NCBI GenBank assembly: GCA_003117195.1
Contig: BDSI01000006.1
Location: 310,001-374,000 of the forward strand
From: Eudorina sp. 2006-703-Eu-15
Lineage: Eukaryota > Chlorophyta > Chlorophyceae > Chlamydomonadales > Volvocaceae
Direction of reading: 5' to 3'
DNA length: 64,000 bases
Part shown: in pieces, positions 12,244 through 24,095 of the stretch
Position numbering within the stretch: position 1 is the first letter of the stretch
How the letters are laid out: each line of letters opens with the position of its first letter
Position numbers and translations under genes: made by a program
The notes under the pieces: model-generated
The model's database searches: none
Told to the model about the DNA's origin: nothing
The model's input: the letters and a program-made list of their open reading frames with translations, nothing else

Positions 12244-15200
12244 TCACGTCCGGGCCGCCATGCGCCTCCGCCGCAGCACCAGCACCACCAGCAGCGCCGC
12301 CAGCAGCCCCAGCATCACCGCGTTCTCCAAGTTGCCCGCGTCCACGTCGCCGCCCGCCGCCGCCAGCTGCTTCGCCCACGCATCCACCGCCGCCGCGCCT
12401 CGGTCCAGCGCCGACAACGCCCCAAGTATCAACTTCCCAACCGCTGCCGGGACCCCGCCCTCGCCCTCGCCCTCGCCCTCTCCATTGCCGGCGCGCGGGG
12501 GCGCTGCCTCGCCGGCGGCGCCCGCCGCCGGCTGCGCGGCGGCGGGTGATGATGACGACGACCCACGGGTCGCCAGCCATCTCCGCGCGTCGTCCAACCT
12601 CCGCAGCAGCTGCTCGTGGCCGCGCGCCAGCGCATGCGGGCCCAGCAGCGGCGCCACCCAGCCGTCAATGCGCATGCCGGCCAGCGCCAGCAGGGGCGCG
12701 AGCGCCCGGGCGGAGCGCATGCCGGCGACCTCGAAGGATCTGCGGATGACAGCGGAGGAGGGGGTTTCGGAGCAGGGCTCATTCCATCGCCATGCAGACG
12801 TTGCTGCAGCGATATAATACGATATTGCTTGCTTCGGGGGTTTCGGAGGTGTACGGATCATCGTAGTACGGGGTATGTATGCCGTATGCCAGGGTGTTGG
12901 GAGGTGCGGGCCTACATCAGTGGCGCGGCCGGGCCACATTGCCCAGGCAACGAGGTGCGTTTCGCTGTGCCTTTCTGCAGTGTGCTGTGTTGTGCCGTGC
13001 TGTGCTGCGCTGTGCTGTGCTATGCGGTAACCGTGTCATGCCCCCCTCTGTACTATGCCGTGCTGTGCCACGCCGTGTTGCGCCGCGCCGCGCCATGTCG
13101 TCCTGCGCTGGCCTGGCCTGGCCTCTCTCCCCCCCTCCCGCGTGCGCGCGCCCGCACCTGAGCCACAGCATGCGCGCAAAGGTGGCGTTCTCCGCCACGC
13201 CCACTCCGTAGTAGTGCGCCCAGCCCAGGTAGAAGAGGCCCTCGGGGTCGCCCGCCGCAGCCGCCGCCCGGTACCAGGCCGCCGCGTCCTCCGCCGTGGA
13301 CAGCCCCAGCACGGCACGGCGGGAGGGCAGCGCGGCGGGGGCCACCAGCGGCGGCGGCGGCGGGGGCCTGATGCTGGAGACCAGCGGCGGGAGGCCGCTG
13401 ACGGCGGGCTTGGCGGAGGTGGCGGTGGCGGCGGGGTCGGTGGCGGCAGTGGTGGTGGCGGCGGGATCGGTGGCGGCGGTGGTCTCGCCGGGGCTGGCGG
13501 AGGTGGTGGTGGCGGCTGTGGCATCAACGGCAGGGGATGCGGAGGAAGAGGAGGAGGTGGGAGAGGCGGAGGCATCGCCGCCATCGGTTGCTGCTGCAGA
13601 CTGGGTGGCCGGAGGCGTGGTCGCAGCGGTGCCGGCCGCTGCGTCGCCCCCGCCGGCGGCCGGCGGCGCGCCATCCGCCACCGCCGGCGTGCCATCCGCC
13701 GCCGCCACCGCCGCCGGCGTGCCATCCGCCGCTGCGCCATCCACTGACGCCACCTCGGCGGCGGCGGCAGTGTTTGGCTTCTCTGCGGCACCGGTCGCCT
13801 GTGCCGTCGTGGCAATGCCGCCAGCCCCGCCGGCCCCGCCTGCGGCGGCGGCGTCATCGCTGCCGGGTTGCGGCTGCGCCTCCGCCTTGGCCTGTGCCTC
13901 GTTGCCAGCTGCTGCCTCCTTGGGCCCCTCCGCCCCGGCGGCGGCGTCGCTTCCGCCGGTGCCGTCGACTGCTGCCCCAGCCTCGGGGGAGCCGTTGACA
14001 GCGGCCGGTGCGGCAGCGTCGGAGCCTTGCACAGCGGCGGGGGTCTCCGCCTTCGTCTCCACCTTCGCCTCCGCCACCTCCGCCTTCGCCTCCGCCACCT
14101 CCGCCTTCGCCTCCGCCACCTCCGCGTCCGCCACCGCCTTAGCCTCCGCCAGCGGCCTGGGCGCCCAGGGCGGTGCCGCCGCCAGCATCATGTGCGCTAG
14201 CTCCACCATACTGCCCGTGTGGCCCTGCTTGGCCGCCCTGGAGTTTGGGGATGGAGGTCGAGTTTGAGGTGGCGGGTACCACAGCAACACACACACACAC
14301 ACACACACGCAAGGCTCAGTTTCTTCGCCAAGAAACACAGAAGGGATTCACGACACGATGCGTTTGGCATGGCACCCAAGACCAAGCAAGGAGACACACA
14401 CGGCGGGTTTCTTTTCCAAACACACGGCGGAAGCCCCGAGGAGGCGGTTGAAATGGGTCTGGCATTGAAAGCCGGACAAGCACAATCCCGGAACCAAGTT
14501 CACCACCACACACCCAACCGCCACCTCACACCCAACCGCCACCAAAAACCCAACCGCGCCACGAGGTTCCCCCCTCCGCTCTCCGCCCTCCGCCCGCACC
14601 TCTGGAAGTACTTGGCCGCCAGCTTCTCCGCGTCGGGCCCCGAGTAACCCGCCCGCCGCCTCAGCAGCCAGCCCGCGTTGGCGGCGGCGGCGGCGCTGCC
14701 CTGCTCCGCCAGCGTGACGTACGTCAGCAGGGCCCCGCGCGTGTCACCTGCCGGCGCGGGAACGGATACGGATACGGAACGGAAAGGAGGGGAGCGGGGG
14801 TAGTGGGGGTAGTGGGGGTAGTGGGGGGAGCTGGGGAGGGGCGAGGGGTATAGGAATTTGGTAGACATATGTATGCTATGCTGCTGGGGCAGGCGGGGCC
14901 ATGTCAGAATCCCGGAAGGCCCCCGCGCGTGTGACATGCCGGCGCGGAGTGGGGACAGCGCGGACAGGGGGTGTACGGTATCCGGAACACACGGCGGACG
15001 ACGCGGACACACGGCGCCGGGTCCCCCCCCCCCGCGGGGAAAACACACACGCCGCCAGTGGAGTGCATTCCTTGCGTGACGACCCACATCGCGGCGGATG
15101 CCCAGCCAGGCCATCACGGGGCGGGGTCAGGGCGGCACGCCCCCCGCCCGCCCGCCCGCCCGCCCGCCTTCCTGCCCGGCCCGCCCGCCCGCCTTCCTGC

Positions 15201-18200
15201 CGCCGCTTCGCCGGTGCTTCCCAGCGCACGGCCTCAGCTGCTTCTGTGCTGCGCCCCCGGTACTGGGGACAGTTCGTCTCCCTACCAAACCCTATTCGTC
15301 AGAGGAACGAGTGTGTTGGCACTGCCGCGCCCGCCTCTCCATCCTTCTTCGGAATTTAGTCATTCCTCCCCTCCATTCCGCCCCTCCATTCCGCCCCTCC
15401 ATTCCACTCCTCCCCTCCATTCCTCCTCTCCAAGCCGCTACCCGTCCCCCATTCTACTACCCCATACGCCATACCCCTCCCTTCCCGTCATCCTTGCCTG
15501 CCAATTACCTACATCCCCCTCCCCTCATCGCCGGCCCGCAAGGCCCCCCTCCCACCCTCTTTGTATATGTCTACCAATTTCCTATATCCCACCCTCTTAC
15601 ACCAATCAAGACAGCGAAACCGTCACCCACATGTGTCACCCCCCTACCCCCACCCGCGGCCTCACCCAAGTCCAGCAGCTTGACCGCTTGCGTGAGCTGC
15701 TGCCCCCAGAGGCCCCGGTCCGCGAACAGCACGCGAAGGTACTTCAGGGCCAGGGTGCAGTTGGGCTCCGTGCCGGCGCCCGCCTCGTACGACAGAGCCA
15801 ACATGTACGGCGCCCGCCAGTGGCCCAGCTCCATGGCGCGCTTGAACAGGTCCAGTGCTGCGGAGAGCGACGGGAGGGGGGAATACTGGAAATTGGTTCC
15901 GGTGAAGATTCAACTGTACCAGGATGTCCACGCGTGGGGGGGGGGGTCGCGTGGGGGCCCGGGGGCGGGGGACGTGGGGAGTGAAGGAAGAGGAAATGAG
16001 GGAGGAAAGGAGGAGGAGGATAGGACGAGGGATAGGAGGGGGAGAACGTAAAGCGGGGGATATAGGAAATAGGTAGACATTTTGAAACTGCGCTGCTGCC
16101 AGAGCGACGGCTCGACCGGAGAAATTGGTACAGTACCCTAGATCGCCAGCGACGACGACGGTGTAGGCGTCGGTGTTGCCAAACCCAAGTAAGATGAGTC
16201 GGAACATGTAGGCGTGGGAGGTTTCGGAATGCTAGGGGACGAAGAGGCGAGGGGACGAGGCACGAAAGAGGTACGAGGGGACCTCGCCCCGAGGGGACGG
16301 CGGCGAGAGGGCGGGTACAGAGGGATCGCCGGGAGCAGGAGGCGAGTCGGCCCCGCCGGGCGACCCCACCGAGGCCGCAGCGTGCGGTGGTGGGCCCCCG
16401 CCCACCCACCCGTCTGGGGTGCTTCACGCTCTTCGCCCTAATCCCCCACCCACCCACCCATTTACTTCACCCACCCACCCACCCACCCACCCACCCACCC
16501 ACCCATTTACTTCACCCACCCCCCACCCACCCATGGACTGGTTGATGGCGGTGCCCGCCCCGTGGAAGTGCATGGTGGCCAGGTTGTAGACCGAGTCCGA
16601 GTTGTTCAGGGCGGCGCCCCTCTCGAAGGACTCGCGGGCGGCAGTCAGGTTGGGCGCCATACCCTGCGGGGGGTACGAACGAGCGGGGGTTCGGCGGGTG
16701 GAGGAGGGTGGAGGGCCGGATGCGGGCGAATGAAAGAAAACGAAACACCCAACCCCAAACGAACCCGGGCACACCCATGTATGGGGATGGCGGATGCGGG
16801 TGGACCGCTGGGGCGGTGGGGCGGCGCCCGGCGGCCAGGCGGGCGTTGACAGGCATCATTACCGCCAGATACGGTATCGTTGAGTCCACAAGATACCACA
16901 CACACCCCTGGCCGAAACGGCGCCCAGTGACTCTCGAAGCACCGCCACCACCGCCACCACCGCCACCACCGCCACCACCACCGCCACCACCGCCACCATC
17001 GCCACACGCACTTGTCCGTTCCACGCCAGCACGCCCAGGCCGTTGTGCGCGGCGGGGAGGCCCTTCTCCGCCGCCTTCTCGAACTGCTCCTTGGCGGCCG
17101 TGTAGTTCTGAGGCACGTGGAGGCCCTGAGGGGGGGCAGTGGAGGGGGCAGGCGGGAGGTATAGGCGGCGGTTTCGGAGGCCGCGGTCTCGACACACCAC
17201 AACTGACCACCACATCAGAACTGACCACCACAGACACCGCACCCACAAGCACACGGCCGCCCCGGGTCAGGTAAATACACCTTTCGTCAACCACAACCAC
17301 AACCACAACCGCACACGCGTGGTTTGGGTCGGGCAGGTCTCTTTTCTGAACACACGCCCACACGCCCACGCCCACAGACCCTCCCTGGTCCCACCCGGAG
17401 GTACATGTAGCCGATGTTGAAGATGGCGTACGGGTCGCCCTGCGCCGCGGCGGCCTGGAAGTCGTGGAAGGCTCCCTCGGGGTCCGCCTCCATGCCCCGA
17501 CCCACAAGCCGCCTGTAGGCCATCCGCCGCATCGCGTCGGCGTTGCCCCTGCGGCCGGCGGCGGAGGCAGCGGCGGAAGAAGCGGCGGAGGAGGCGGAGT
17601 GGGAGGAGGCCGAGGCGGCGGATGCGGATGAGGAGGCGAAGGCGGCGACGCACGGGTCGGGACGGGACGGGCGCTCCGCGGTGGGGCACAGTTCAAGGGC
17701 GGTGTCCTGGTCATATTTGAGGCGCCTCAGCATGTAAAGCAGGGAAGCAGGGAAGGGGATAAAGCTGCTGCTGCTGCTGCTGCGCGCATTGCATCGTTTC
17801 CGAACCCGGCACGGGTACGTGTACGGCACACGTGTACGAGTACGAGCAAGGGCACGAGCACTCCGAACACTCCCGACCATGCGGCGTGTGACTGCCTTCA
17901 GTCGCACCTGAACGCCAGGTCCTCCTCCAGGCTGATCACGTCGGCGCCGTTCTCCGCGTCTTCCGCCGCCACGTAGCTGCCGTCGGCGAAGCGGTCCCGC
18001 AGCGACACGGGCGCCAGGGAGGGGGCGTACCTGCCGACCGACCCATGGGTTGTCGGATGCCGGAGCGGAGCGGTGCCGACAGGGGTGAACATGTCAGGGT
18101 GAACATGTCAGGGGTAAACATGCCAGGGGCATCGATACAGAAGGGGAGTAGTTGGTCGCATGAGACGCGAATAAGCACCTACGGTACAACCGACGGCACG

Positions 18201-21200
18201 CGCCCGGATCCCCGGGGACACATCTCCTTGCCCGATGCCCGTACATATCCGTACAAAATTTCGTCATGATTCCGTACAGTCTTGTCGTGCTCCCCACCCG
18301 CCGCCTCCCCCCCTCCCAGGCTGCGCACCGCTGTTCCTTCTCCACCTCGGCCGCCAGGTACGCGGCGGCCATCTTGCCGAACAGCAGTCCGCGGGTGCAG
18401 CTGGCGGGGGTGCCGATACCCTGCGGCTCACACACCCGGGGAGGGAGGGGCCGGCGAGGAGGGGGTAGGGAGGGGTTGAATTGAAAACAAGAAAGAACCC
18501 GAAAACGAACCCGGGCACGCCCAGGGAGGGAGGGGTATAGGAAATTGGTAGACAGGGGGGAAGGGAGGGGGGCTTCCTAGGGGTTTCGGGGTCTACATGG
18601 ACAGTAGCGAAAGGGGGGACGGGCGCAGCAGGGACATCTTCAGGGGGTTTTAATACTCCTGTCGCGGTGGATGACGGCAATCAGAGAGCTTGAGAGTGCG
18701 CATTCCACCAAACCAACTACCAACTACCTGCCCCCCTCTTCTCAAACCCGCCCAATCCACCACCACCCGGCCAACCCGCCAAACCCACGTTCTGGTTTCG
18801 CTTTTCATTCCACGGTATCACCCCAGCTGCCACCCATACGCCCTCCCGCGCCCGCCCGCCCGCCCGCCCGCCCGCCCACCCACCCACCCACCCACCCACC
18901 CACCCACCCACCCACCCACCCACCACCCACCTGCGCGTGTCGGTCCGCCAGCGCCATGAGGGCCTCCAGGGAGCCCGCCCGCGCCGCCTGGTGCAGCGCC
19001 AGCGCGGCGGCCATGGGGTCGTACGGCAGCACCTCGGGCGGCAGCACCCCGGAGCCCTGCAGCGCCGCCAGCTGGAACGTGGCGGCGGCGGCGGCGTGCA
19101 GGCCTGCGGGCGGGGCGCGGCGCGGCGCAGAGCCGGCGGATGTGTGTTTAAAAATGCAACCCGCCCGCCCGCCCGATCCCAGGTGCAATCCCGGCGGGTG
19201 TGTGTTTCTTAGGCGGGTGTTTCGTAGGCGCAGAGCCGGCGTGTGTGTGCGCGTGTGTATAAGATAAGAGAACTGAGCCGCGAGATGGGGGGCCGGTGCG
19301 ACCACCCCCGAATGATGACGGGTACCAGTAACTTACGTTCGGTCAGCTCCAAGACGAGATGGCCCTCCGGGCTCCGGCGTGTTTGTGTGTGTGTGTGCGG
19401 GTGTGTGCTTCTCAGGCAGGCAGAACAGGAGTGCGTGTGTGCGTGTGTGTGCGCGGGTGTGCAAGGAAACACACACGCCCCACCCGACCCGACCCCGACC
19501 AAGACCCTGTCGCCTCTTGTACCGCAGCAGGCCATCCAGGCATGCCCCAAAGCGGAAGAGCCCGCGTGATGTCCCGCGATGGCGGCACAGCTCCGCCCGC
19601 TCCAGCCGGCAGGGCCGCCTCTTTCCCAGCCCCCAAACGCCCAACCCAGCAGTTCTACCACCCCCATCCCGCACACCCACCCGCGAATCGGCTCTCCGCC
19701 ACTTCCACCGCTAGGGGCCGTTGCGGCGAAGTCGGTGGCTCCGGCTGTGCTTGTGCCTGCATGGCGGGATCCTGCGCCGCCTGCGTCTGCCCCTGCGCGG
19801 CGGCATCGCCCTCCGCGGCCGGCGTCGGCGCCGGCGCCGACGGGGGCGCGAGCTTGGCCCGGGTCTGCAGCGTTAGGAAGGGATTCGAGTACACACGTAC
19901 ACGGGCGGGCGGGTTTCATTTCTAAACACGCATACGCACACAAAAAATATATATTTGCTTCGGGCGGGTTGCCACGCTCAACACACACGGAATACATGGC
20001 ATTCGACATTTTCTGTAGATCTATACTTTGTACAGACCCAGCAAACCGGACCGCCCACGGCCCACCCCATCTTTCCAGCCGCCTGTGTCAACCGCCAACC
20101 GTCAACCGCCAACCGTTAGCCGTCCCTGCCTGCCGGCCGACCTGCGGCGAGCTGGGCAGCGCCGCCTCCACCAGCTGGTGCAGGGCCCGCAGCTCCTGCA
20201 GCCCCGCGCTCATGTTGCGGCGGGAGATGTTGGCGTAGATCAGCCCCTGCGCGTCCTTCAGCCTGGCGAGAGCGGGGCGGTGCCGAGCGGAAGACAGCCG
20301 GTGTGTGTTGGGCGGGGAAACCCGCTGGAGGTGTGGTGTCTGTCGGTGACCCGGAGGGGTACGAGCGCGTGATATGCACAGGGCACGGCAGCATGCGCCC
20401 CATGCTCGTCTGCGTGTGCAAATAATGACCGAATCCAAGTTTCCAATCCATCCTGCCCGGAACGCGCGCCCGCCCTCATGCCCGCGGTCCTCTGTCCGTC
20501 TTCAACGCCCCACCCCTTCGCCCCCTGCCCTACCTCTTCTGCACGTCCGCCACTTTGAGGCCCTGGAGCAGGTCGGGCTTCTCCGGTGGCTTCACGGCCA
20601 GCGCCTCCCCCGCCGCCTCCGCCGCCGCCTGCGCCTCCTCCCGAGCCGCCGCGGAGGGCCCGTCGCCCGCCTCGCCCGCCGCCGCCGCCGTCGTGGTGTT
20701 ACGCAGCTCAGCGCCGCGGGCGCCCTGCCCCGACGCCGCGACCGCCTCCGCCACCAGCGCTGCGGCCTGGGCATCCGTGTCGACGCGGCCCGCCGCGCCG
20801 ACCACACCCGCGCTGCCGTCGGCTGCGGCCGGCGCGTCCGCGACGCCCGCCTCCACGCCAAGCGGAGACGAGGCGGCGTCTCCGGCGCCGGCAACTTCAG
20901 CTGCTGCTGTTGATGATGCTGGGTGAGCCGCGTCGGATGGCAGAGCGGCACTAGCATTAGCAGCAGCAGCAGTAGCATCCGGGCCCGGCGGCGTGATGGA
21001 GGTAACGGCCGCCGCCTGCGCCTCCGCCGCTGCCTGGGCCTCCGCCAGCGCCGCCGCCGCCGCCTGAGCCGCCACCGCGACCTCGGCCTGCGCCGCGGCC
21101 TCTGCGGCCGCCCTCGCCGCTGCTGCCGCCTGCATCTCCGCGACCGCTAGCGCCTGCACCGCCACCTCCGCCGCCGCGGCCGCTTCAGCCGGCGCCTGCG

Positions 21201-23612
21201 CCTGCGCCGCTGCCTCCGCCGCCGCCTGCGCCTCCGCCGCAATCTGCGCCTGCGCCACCGCCTCCGCGGCGGCGCGCTCCGCCGTCGCTGCCTGGGCTTC
21301 GGCGGCCGCCTGCGCCTGTGCCGCTGCGCCTGCGGCAGCAGCCGCCTGCGCCGCGATGGCGACGGGGTCCACGATGTTGTACAGCGACCAGTCCATGGCC
21401 ACTTCCGCGGTCTTCCCAGGCTGGCCCAGCTCGACGGCGGGCTCCGCGGGTATCTGCTCCGCTGGGACCTGCGCCGCGGGAACCTGCGCAATAGCCTGCC
21501 CTGCCGCAGCAGCAGTGTCGTGCCATGACCCCTCCGTAGCCCCCTGCACGGGCCACGCCCCGTGCCAGGCCTCCGTGGCCTCCCCCTGAGCGGGCCACGT
21601 CCCGTGCCAGGCCTCTGTGGCCTCCCCCGAGGCAGGCTCCGGAGTCGGGGCCAGCTGCCCCTCCGCCAACGGCTCCCCCTGGCGCTGCTGCTGCTGCTCC
21701 CCTGGGTGCTGCTCCCCTGGCTGCTGCTGCTGCTGCTGCTGCTGCATCACCAACTCATGCGGCTGGATGAACTGCTCGTAGTGGGACACCTGCGGGGCCT
21801 CCGCCGCAGCGCCTAAGTCGGTTTCGCTGTCGCCTGCCACCCCGCTGTCGGTTGTGACCACGGCGGCGCCGCCTGGCGCCGGGCAGTCGCCCTCCCAGCT
21901 GCACTGCCCTTCCGGGACAGAGCCGGCCTCAGACCCCGCCCAAACGGCGTCCGAGGCGACGCCGACGCCACCCGCACCGGCGCCCGCCGCCTGAGCCTGC
22001 CACGCGGGGTCCTGTGCGGTGCCGTCCACGGGCTCCGCCGCCGCCACGCCTGGCTCCGCCGCCGGCGCGAGGTCTCCCGGAACCTCGCCTGGCTGCTGGG
22101 GCGGCGCCGCCGGCTGCTCCTGCGCCTGCACATCGCCCGTGTGCACCTGGTGGGGGTCTGGCTGCGGCTGGGGCTGCTGCTGCTGCTGTTGTTCCTGTGT
22201 TGGCCAGAGCTGCTCGAGCGCGGGTTCTTGCGATTGGGTACGGGATTGCGTGACGGACTCGGCGGCTGTCAGGCGATCATCCCAGCTGGACGGCACCTGG
22301 TACGAGTACGCGTACTCCAGGGAGGCAGCGGCAGCGGCAGCGGCCGCATCCGGCGCCGCGTCGCCTGCGGTGGAATCAGCCGCACCCAGGGACTCGCTGT
22401 ACGGGCTGCCGTACTGCGCGAGCTGTGGGTCCGTCGGCGGCACGGAGTCATCGTACTGCTGTTGCTGCTGGTCCGGGCGCGCTGGCTCCAGCTCTGCCTG
22501 CTGGTACGTCGGCTCCTGTTGTGGCTGTCCCTGCTGTTGTTGCTGCTGCTGCTGCTGTGCCACTTCTGGTCCCTGCTGCTGCTGCTGTTGTTGTTGTTGC
22601 TGCTGCTGGAGCGCCAGCCACTCCCAGAAGGACTCCAGGTCCGGCTGTTGCTGCTGGAGCGCCAGCCACCTGGTATACATCTCGTACTCGTACGACACAT
22701 CGGCAGTCGCCGCCGCAGCGCCGCTGTCCGCAGAAGGCACCGCCGCCGCTGCCTCCTCGTCCTCCGCGGTGGCTGCTGCCGTTGCGTCATCAGTTGGCTG
22801 CCCCTGGACGAACTGCCCAGTGGCCCAAGGACCATCAACCGGTGCTGCGGATTCCAGCAGCTGCGCCTGATCCCCGAGCGCCGTTGCATCGTAAGTTTGG
22901 GGCGCAGCATCTGCCGTGTGGGTGGCAGGGACCTGCTCCGCCTGCGCCCATGCCTGGCTCCAGTCCTGGTATGCCGCCGCCGCGTCAGGCCCTGCGCCTC
23001 CGTCGGTCGTCACAACTTGCTGATAAGCGTACTGCTCCTGCTGCTGCTGTTCCTGCTGCTGCCCCTGCTGCTGCTGCTGCTGTAGTTGTTGTGGATGTTG
23101 TTGTTGCTGTTGGTCGTCTGGCCGGGAGTACGGGTCCTGCTAAGGGGGGTATTGAAGTGCGCAGCGCGGGGAAGAAAGGCCTATGTGGCGATGTGGGTCG
23201 GAACCGGTCCGTGTGCCCGTAAGAAACATGAAATATGCTGGGAACAGGTGTGCGGGTGGAACGCGAATCATACGGCGCAGGCATGTCTTATGCGTGGAGG
23301 GGCATAGCGAATGCGAGGGGGGGTGTGACGCAAGCGCGCGGACCCGTTTGCGACGGGCCGTTGCCCGGAGCGGCATGGCGCAGCCAGCTCCACATCTTAC
23401 CTGCGGGTCATGATGCTGTTGCCACTGTGTCCCGTCTTGTTGGCCTGCGCGATCCAGACAGCGGGCTTAACGGGACCCCGTTTGCGTACTACAGGTGTAA
23501 CCCTAGCTCATCGGGCAACGAACACGGCTGTGTGCGTGCACATGAAGGCCTCCTCACCGCCCACAGCGACGAGAAAGGCCAGGAGGACCACCGCGACTGG
23601 CCACCGAGTCAT
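12244..23612 (-). CDS. Giant SEL1L/HRD3-like ER membrane protein
   Basis: Sixteen minus-strand exons keep phase: 23612-23558, 23444-23401, 23136-20534, 20262-20142, 19864-19677, 19371-19337, 19103-18931, 18420-18329, 18030-17908, 17725-17395, 17125-17012, 16663-16531, 15857-15666, 14747-14600, 14210-13158 and 12739-12244 (TGA), about 1,966 aa. Exons 5-6 are the least certain. It opens with the signal peptide MTRWPVAVVLLAFLVAVGG, then about 900 residues rich in Q, A, E and P. Sel1 repeats follow, e.g. GDPYAIFNIGYMYLRGLHV, YNLATMHFHGAGTAINQSM and GDPEGLFYLGWAHYYGVGV. An alanine-rich spacer of about 280 residues interrupts them. The C-terminus is one hydrophobic segment, ENAVMLGLLAALLVVLVL, then RRRRMAART, giving type I topology. 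SEL1L/HRD3 is the luminal substrate receptor of the HRD1 ubiquitin ligase in ER-associated degradation. Known members are about 680-830 aa, so the N-terminal extension is exceptional. It is divergent to the alpha-galactosidase. Confidence 0.88.
14277..14430. repeat. Family B CA-rich repeat in a SEL1L intron
   Basis: Two (CA)n blocks carry AAGGCTCAGTTTCTTCGCCA and ACACACGGCGGGTTTCTTTT modules, matching the family B pieces seen elsewhere. It lies in the intron between exons 14747-14600 and 14210-13158. Confidence 0.5.
14847..14890 (-). repeat. Family A repeat upstream of a SEL1L acceptor
   Basis: The minus strand reads ACATATGTCTACCAAATTCC then TATACCCC and a long C-rich pyrimidine tract leading to the splice acceptor at about 14748. 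It is in sense orientation relative to the host gene. Confidence 0.7.
15565..15625 (+). repeat. Family A repeat, antisense intronic copy
   Basis: TATGTCTACCAATTTCCTAT is followed about 20 nt later by CAATCAAGACAGCGAAACC, showing both characteristic modules. It sits just after the SEL1L donor at 15666 and is antisense to the gene, the only clear intronic exception to the sense-orientation rule. Confidence 0.7.
16055..16120 (-). repeat. Family A repeat upstream of a SEL1L acceptor
   Basis: On the minus strand CTGGCAGCAGCGCAGTTTCA leads into AATGTCTACCTATTTCCTAT and then a pyrimidine-rich tract. The next acceptor (about 15858) is roughly 200 nt downstream in the sense direction. Confidence 0.7.
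18534..18554 (-). repeat. Family A repeat core upstream of a SEL1L acceptor
   Basis: The minus strand reads TGTCTACCAATTTCCTATAC followed by CCCTCCCTCCC, about 115 nt upstream of the acceptor at 18421, in sense orientation. Confidence 0.65.
18840..18932. repeat. CCCG/CCCA tetranucleotide tract
   Basis: A run of CCCGCCCG units changes into CCCACCCA units immediately downstream of the SEL1L donor at 18931, the splice donor being embedded in the tract. A similar CCCG-rich tract lies at 15135-15200. Confidence 0.8.
19141..19200 (+). repeat. Family B repeat with GCAACCCGCCCG module
   Basis: TGTGTGTTTA then ATGCAACCCGCCCGCCCGCC and GATCCCAGGT recurs almost unchanged at 56577-56632, more than 37 kb away in another gene's intron. 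That is good evidence for a dispersed element. Confidence 0.7.
20534..23136 (-). repeat. CAG-rich low-complexity exon of the SEL1L-like gene
   Basis: This single 2.6-kb exon encodes polyglutamine runs (up to about ten Q), then long A/E/Q segments with AAAEAQAAAE-type heptad-like runs. The CAG/CTG trinucleotide density is very high. The frame stays open throughout and joins upstream and downstream exons in phase, so it is treated as coding. Confidence 0.8.
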
Positions 23613-24095
23613 GTCTGTTACCTAGCAAGTCCAACCATAACCAATACCGCCAGAGTTAATGAGTTATATTCATAAATATAGTGTTTAAAACAACTACGGC
23701 CCACTTGGCGCTGTCAAGGCGCGCTGATAGGTACCGATTAGGAGTTGGTCACCGAGTTTAAGCAAGTCGCTTGCCTCCCCATAAACCTATTCAAGCAGCT
23801 GTGATCACAACGGTTCAAGTGGTTGGTCGCAAGCGCCATACAAAGCGATGTTTCCGCCGTACGGGAAGTTGCAATCAACCGAGCGTGAAGGGGTCGAATT
23901 GCTTTGCACGTGCGCTTTTAACATTGATCAGCACTGGTCGGCGTAAGCAGGGTTGATTGCCGTCGTGGCAGGCCTGGTTAACCCGGGTGCAGCTTGCAGC
24001 GTGTCGCTGACAAGAAAGGCACAGTTCGCTGCCGCTGTAAGAGGATCAATGACTTTCCTTTAGAATCTAATCATTTCTACAGAAGTGCGCCAACG
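23613..24095. promoter_or_regulatory. Bidirectional promoter, SEL1L-like / alpha-galactosidase
   Basis: This 483-bp gap separates the divergent start codons at 23612 (-) and 24096 (+). It is more AT-rich than the flanking exons, as expected for promoters in a GC-rich alga. No TATA box or known cis-element can be assigned with confidence. Confidence 0.6.

Noticed and set aside
13296..14267. 323-aa A/S/P-rich plus-strand frame
   Set aside because: It is antisense to the A-rich spacer exon of the SEL1L-like gene, which joins conserved Sel1 repeats in phase on both sides.
22200..22870. Plus-strand leucine- or cysteine-rich frames suggesting membrane or Cys-rich proteins
   Set aside because: They are translations of the CTG/TGC strand of CAG repeats in the SEL1L-like gene.
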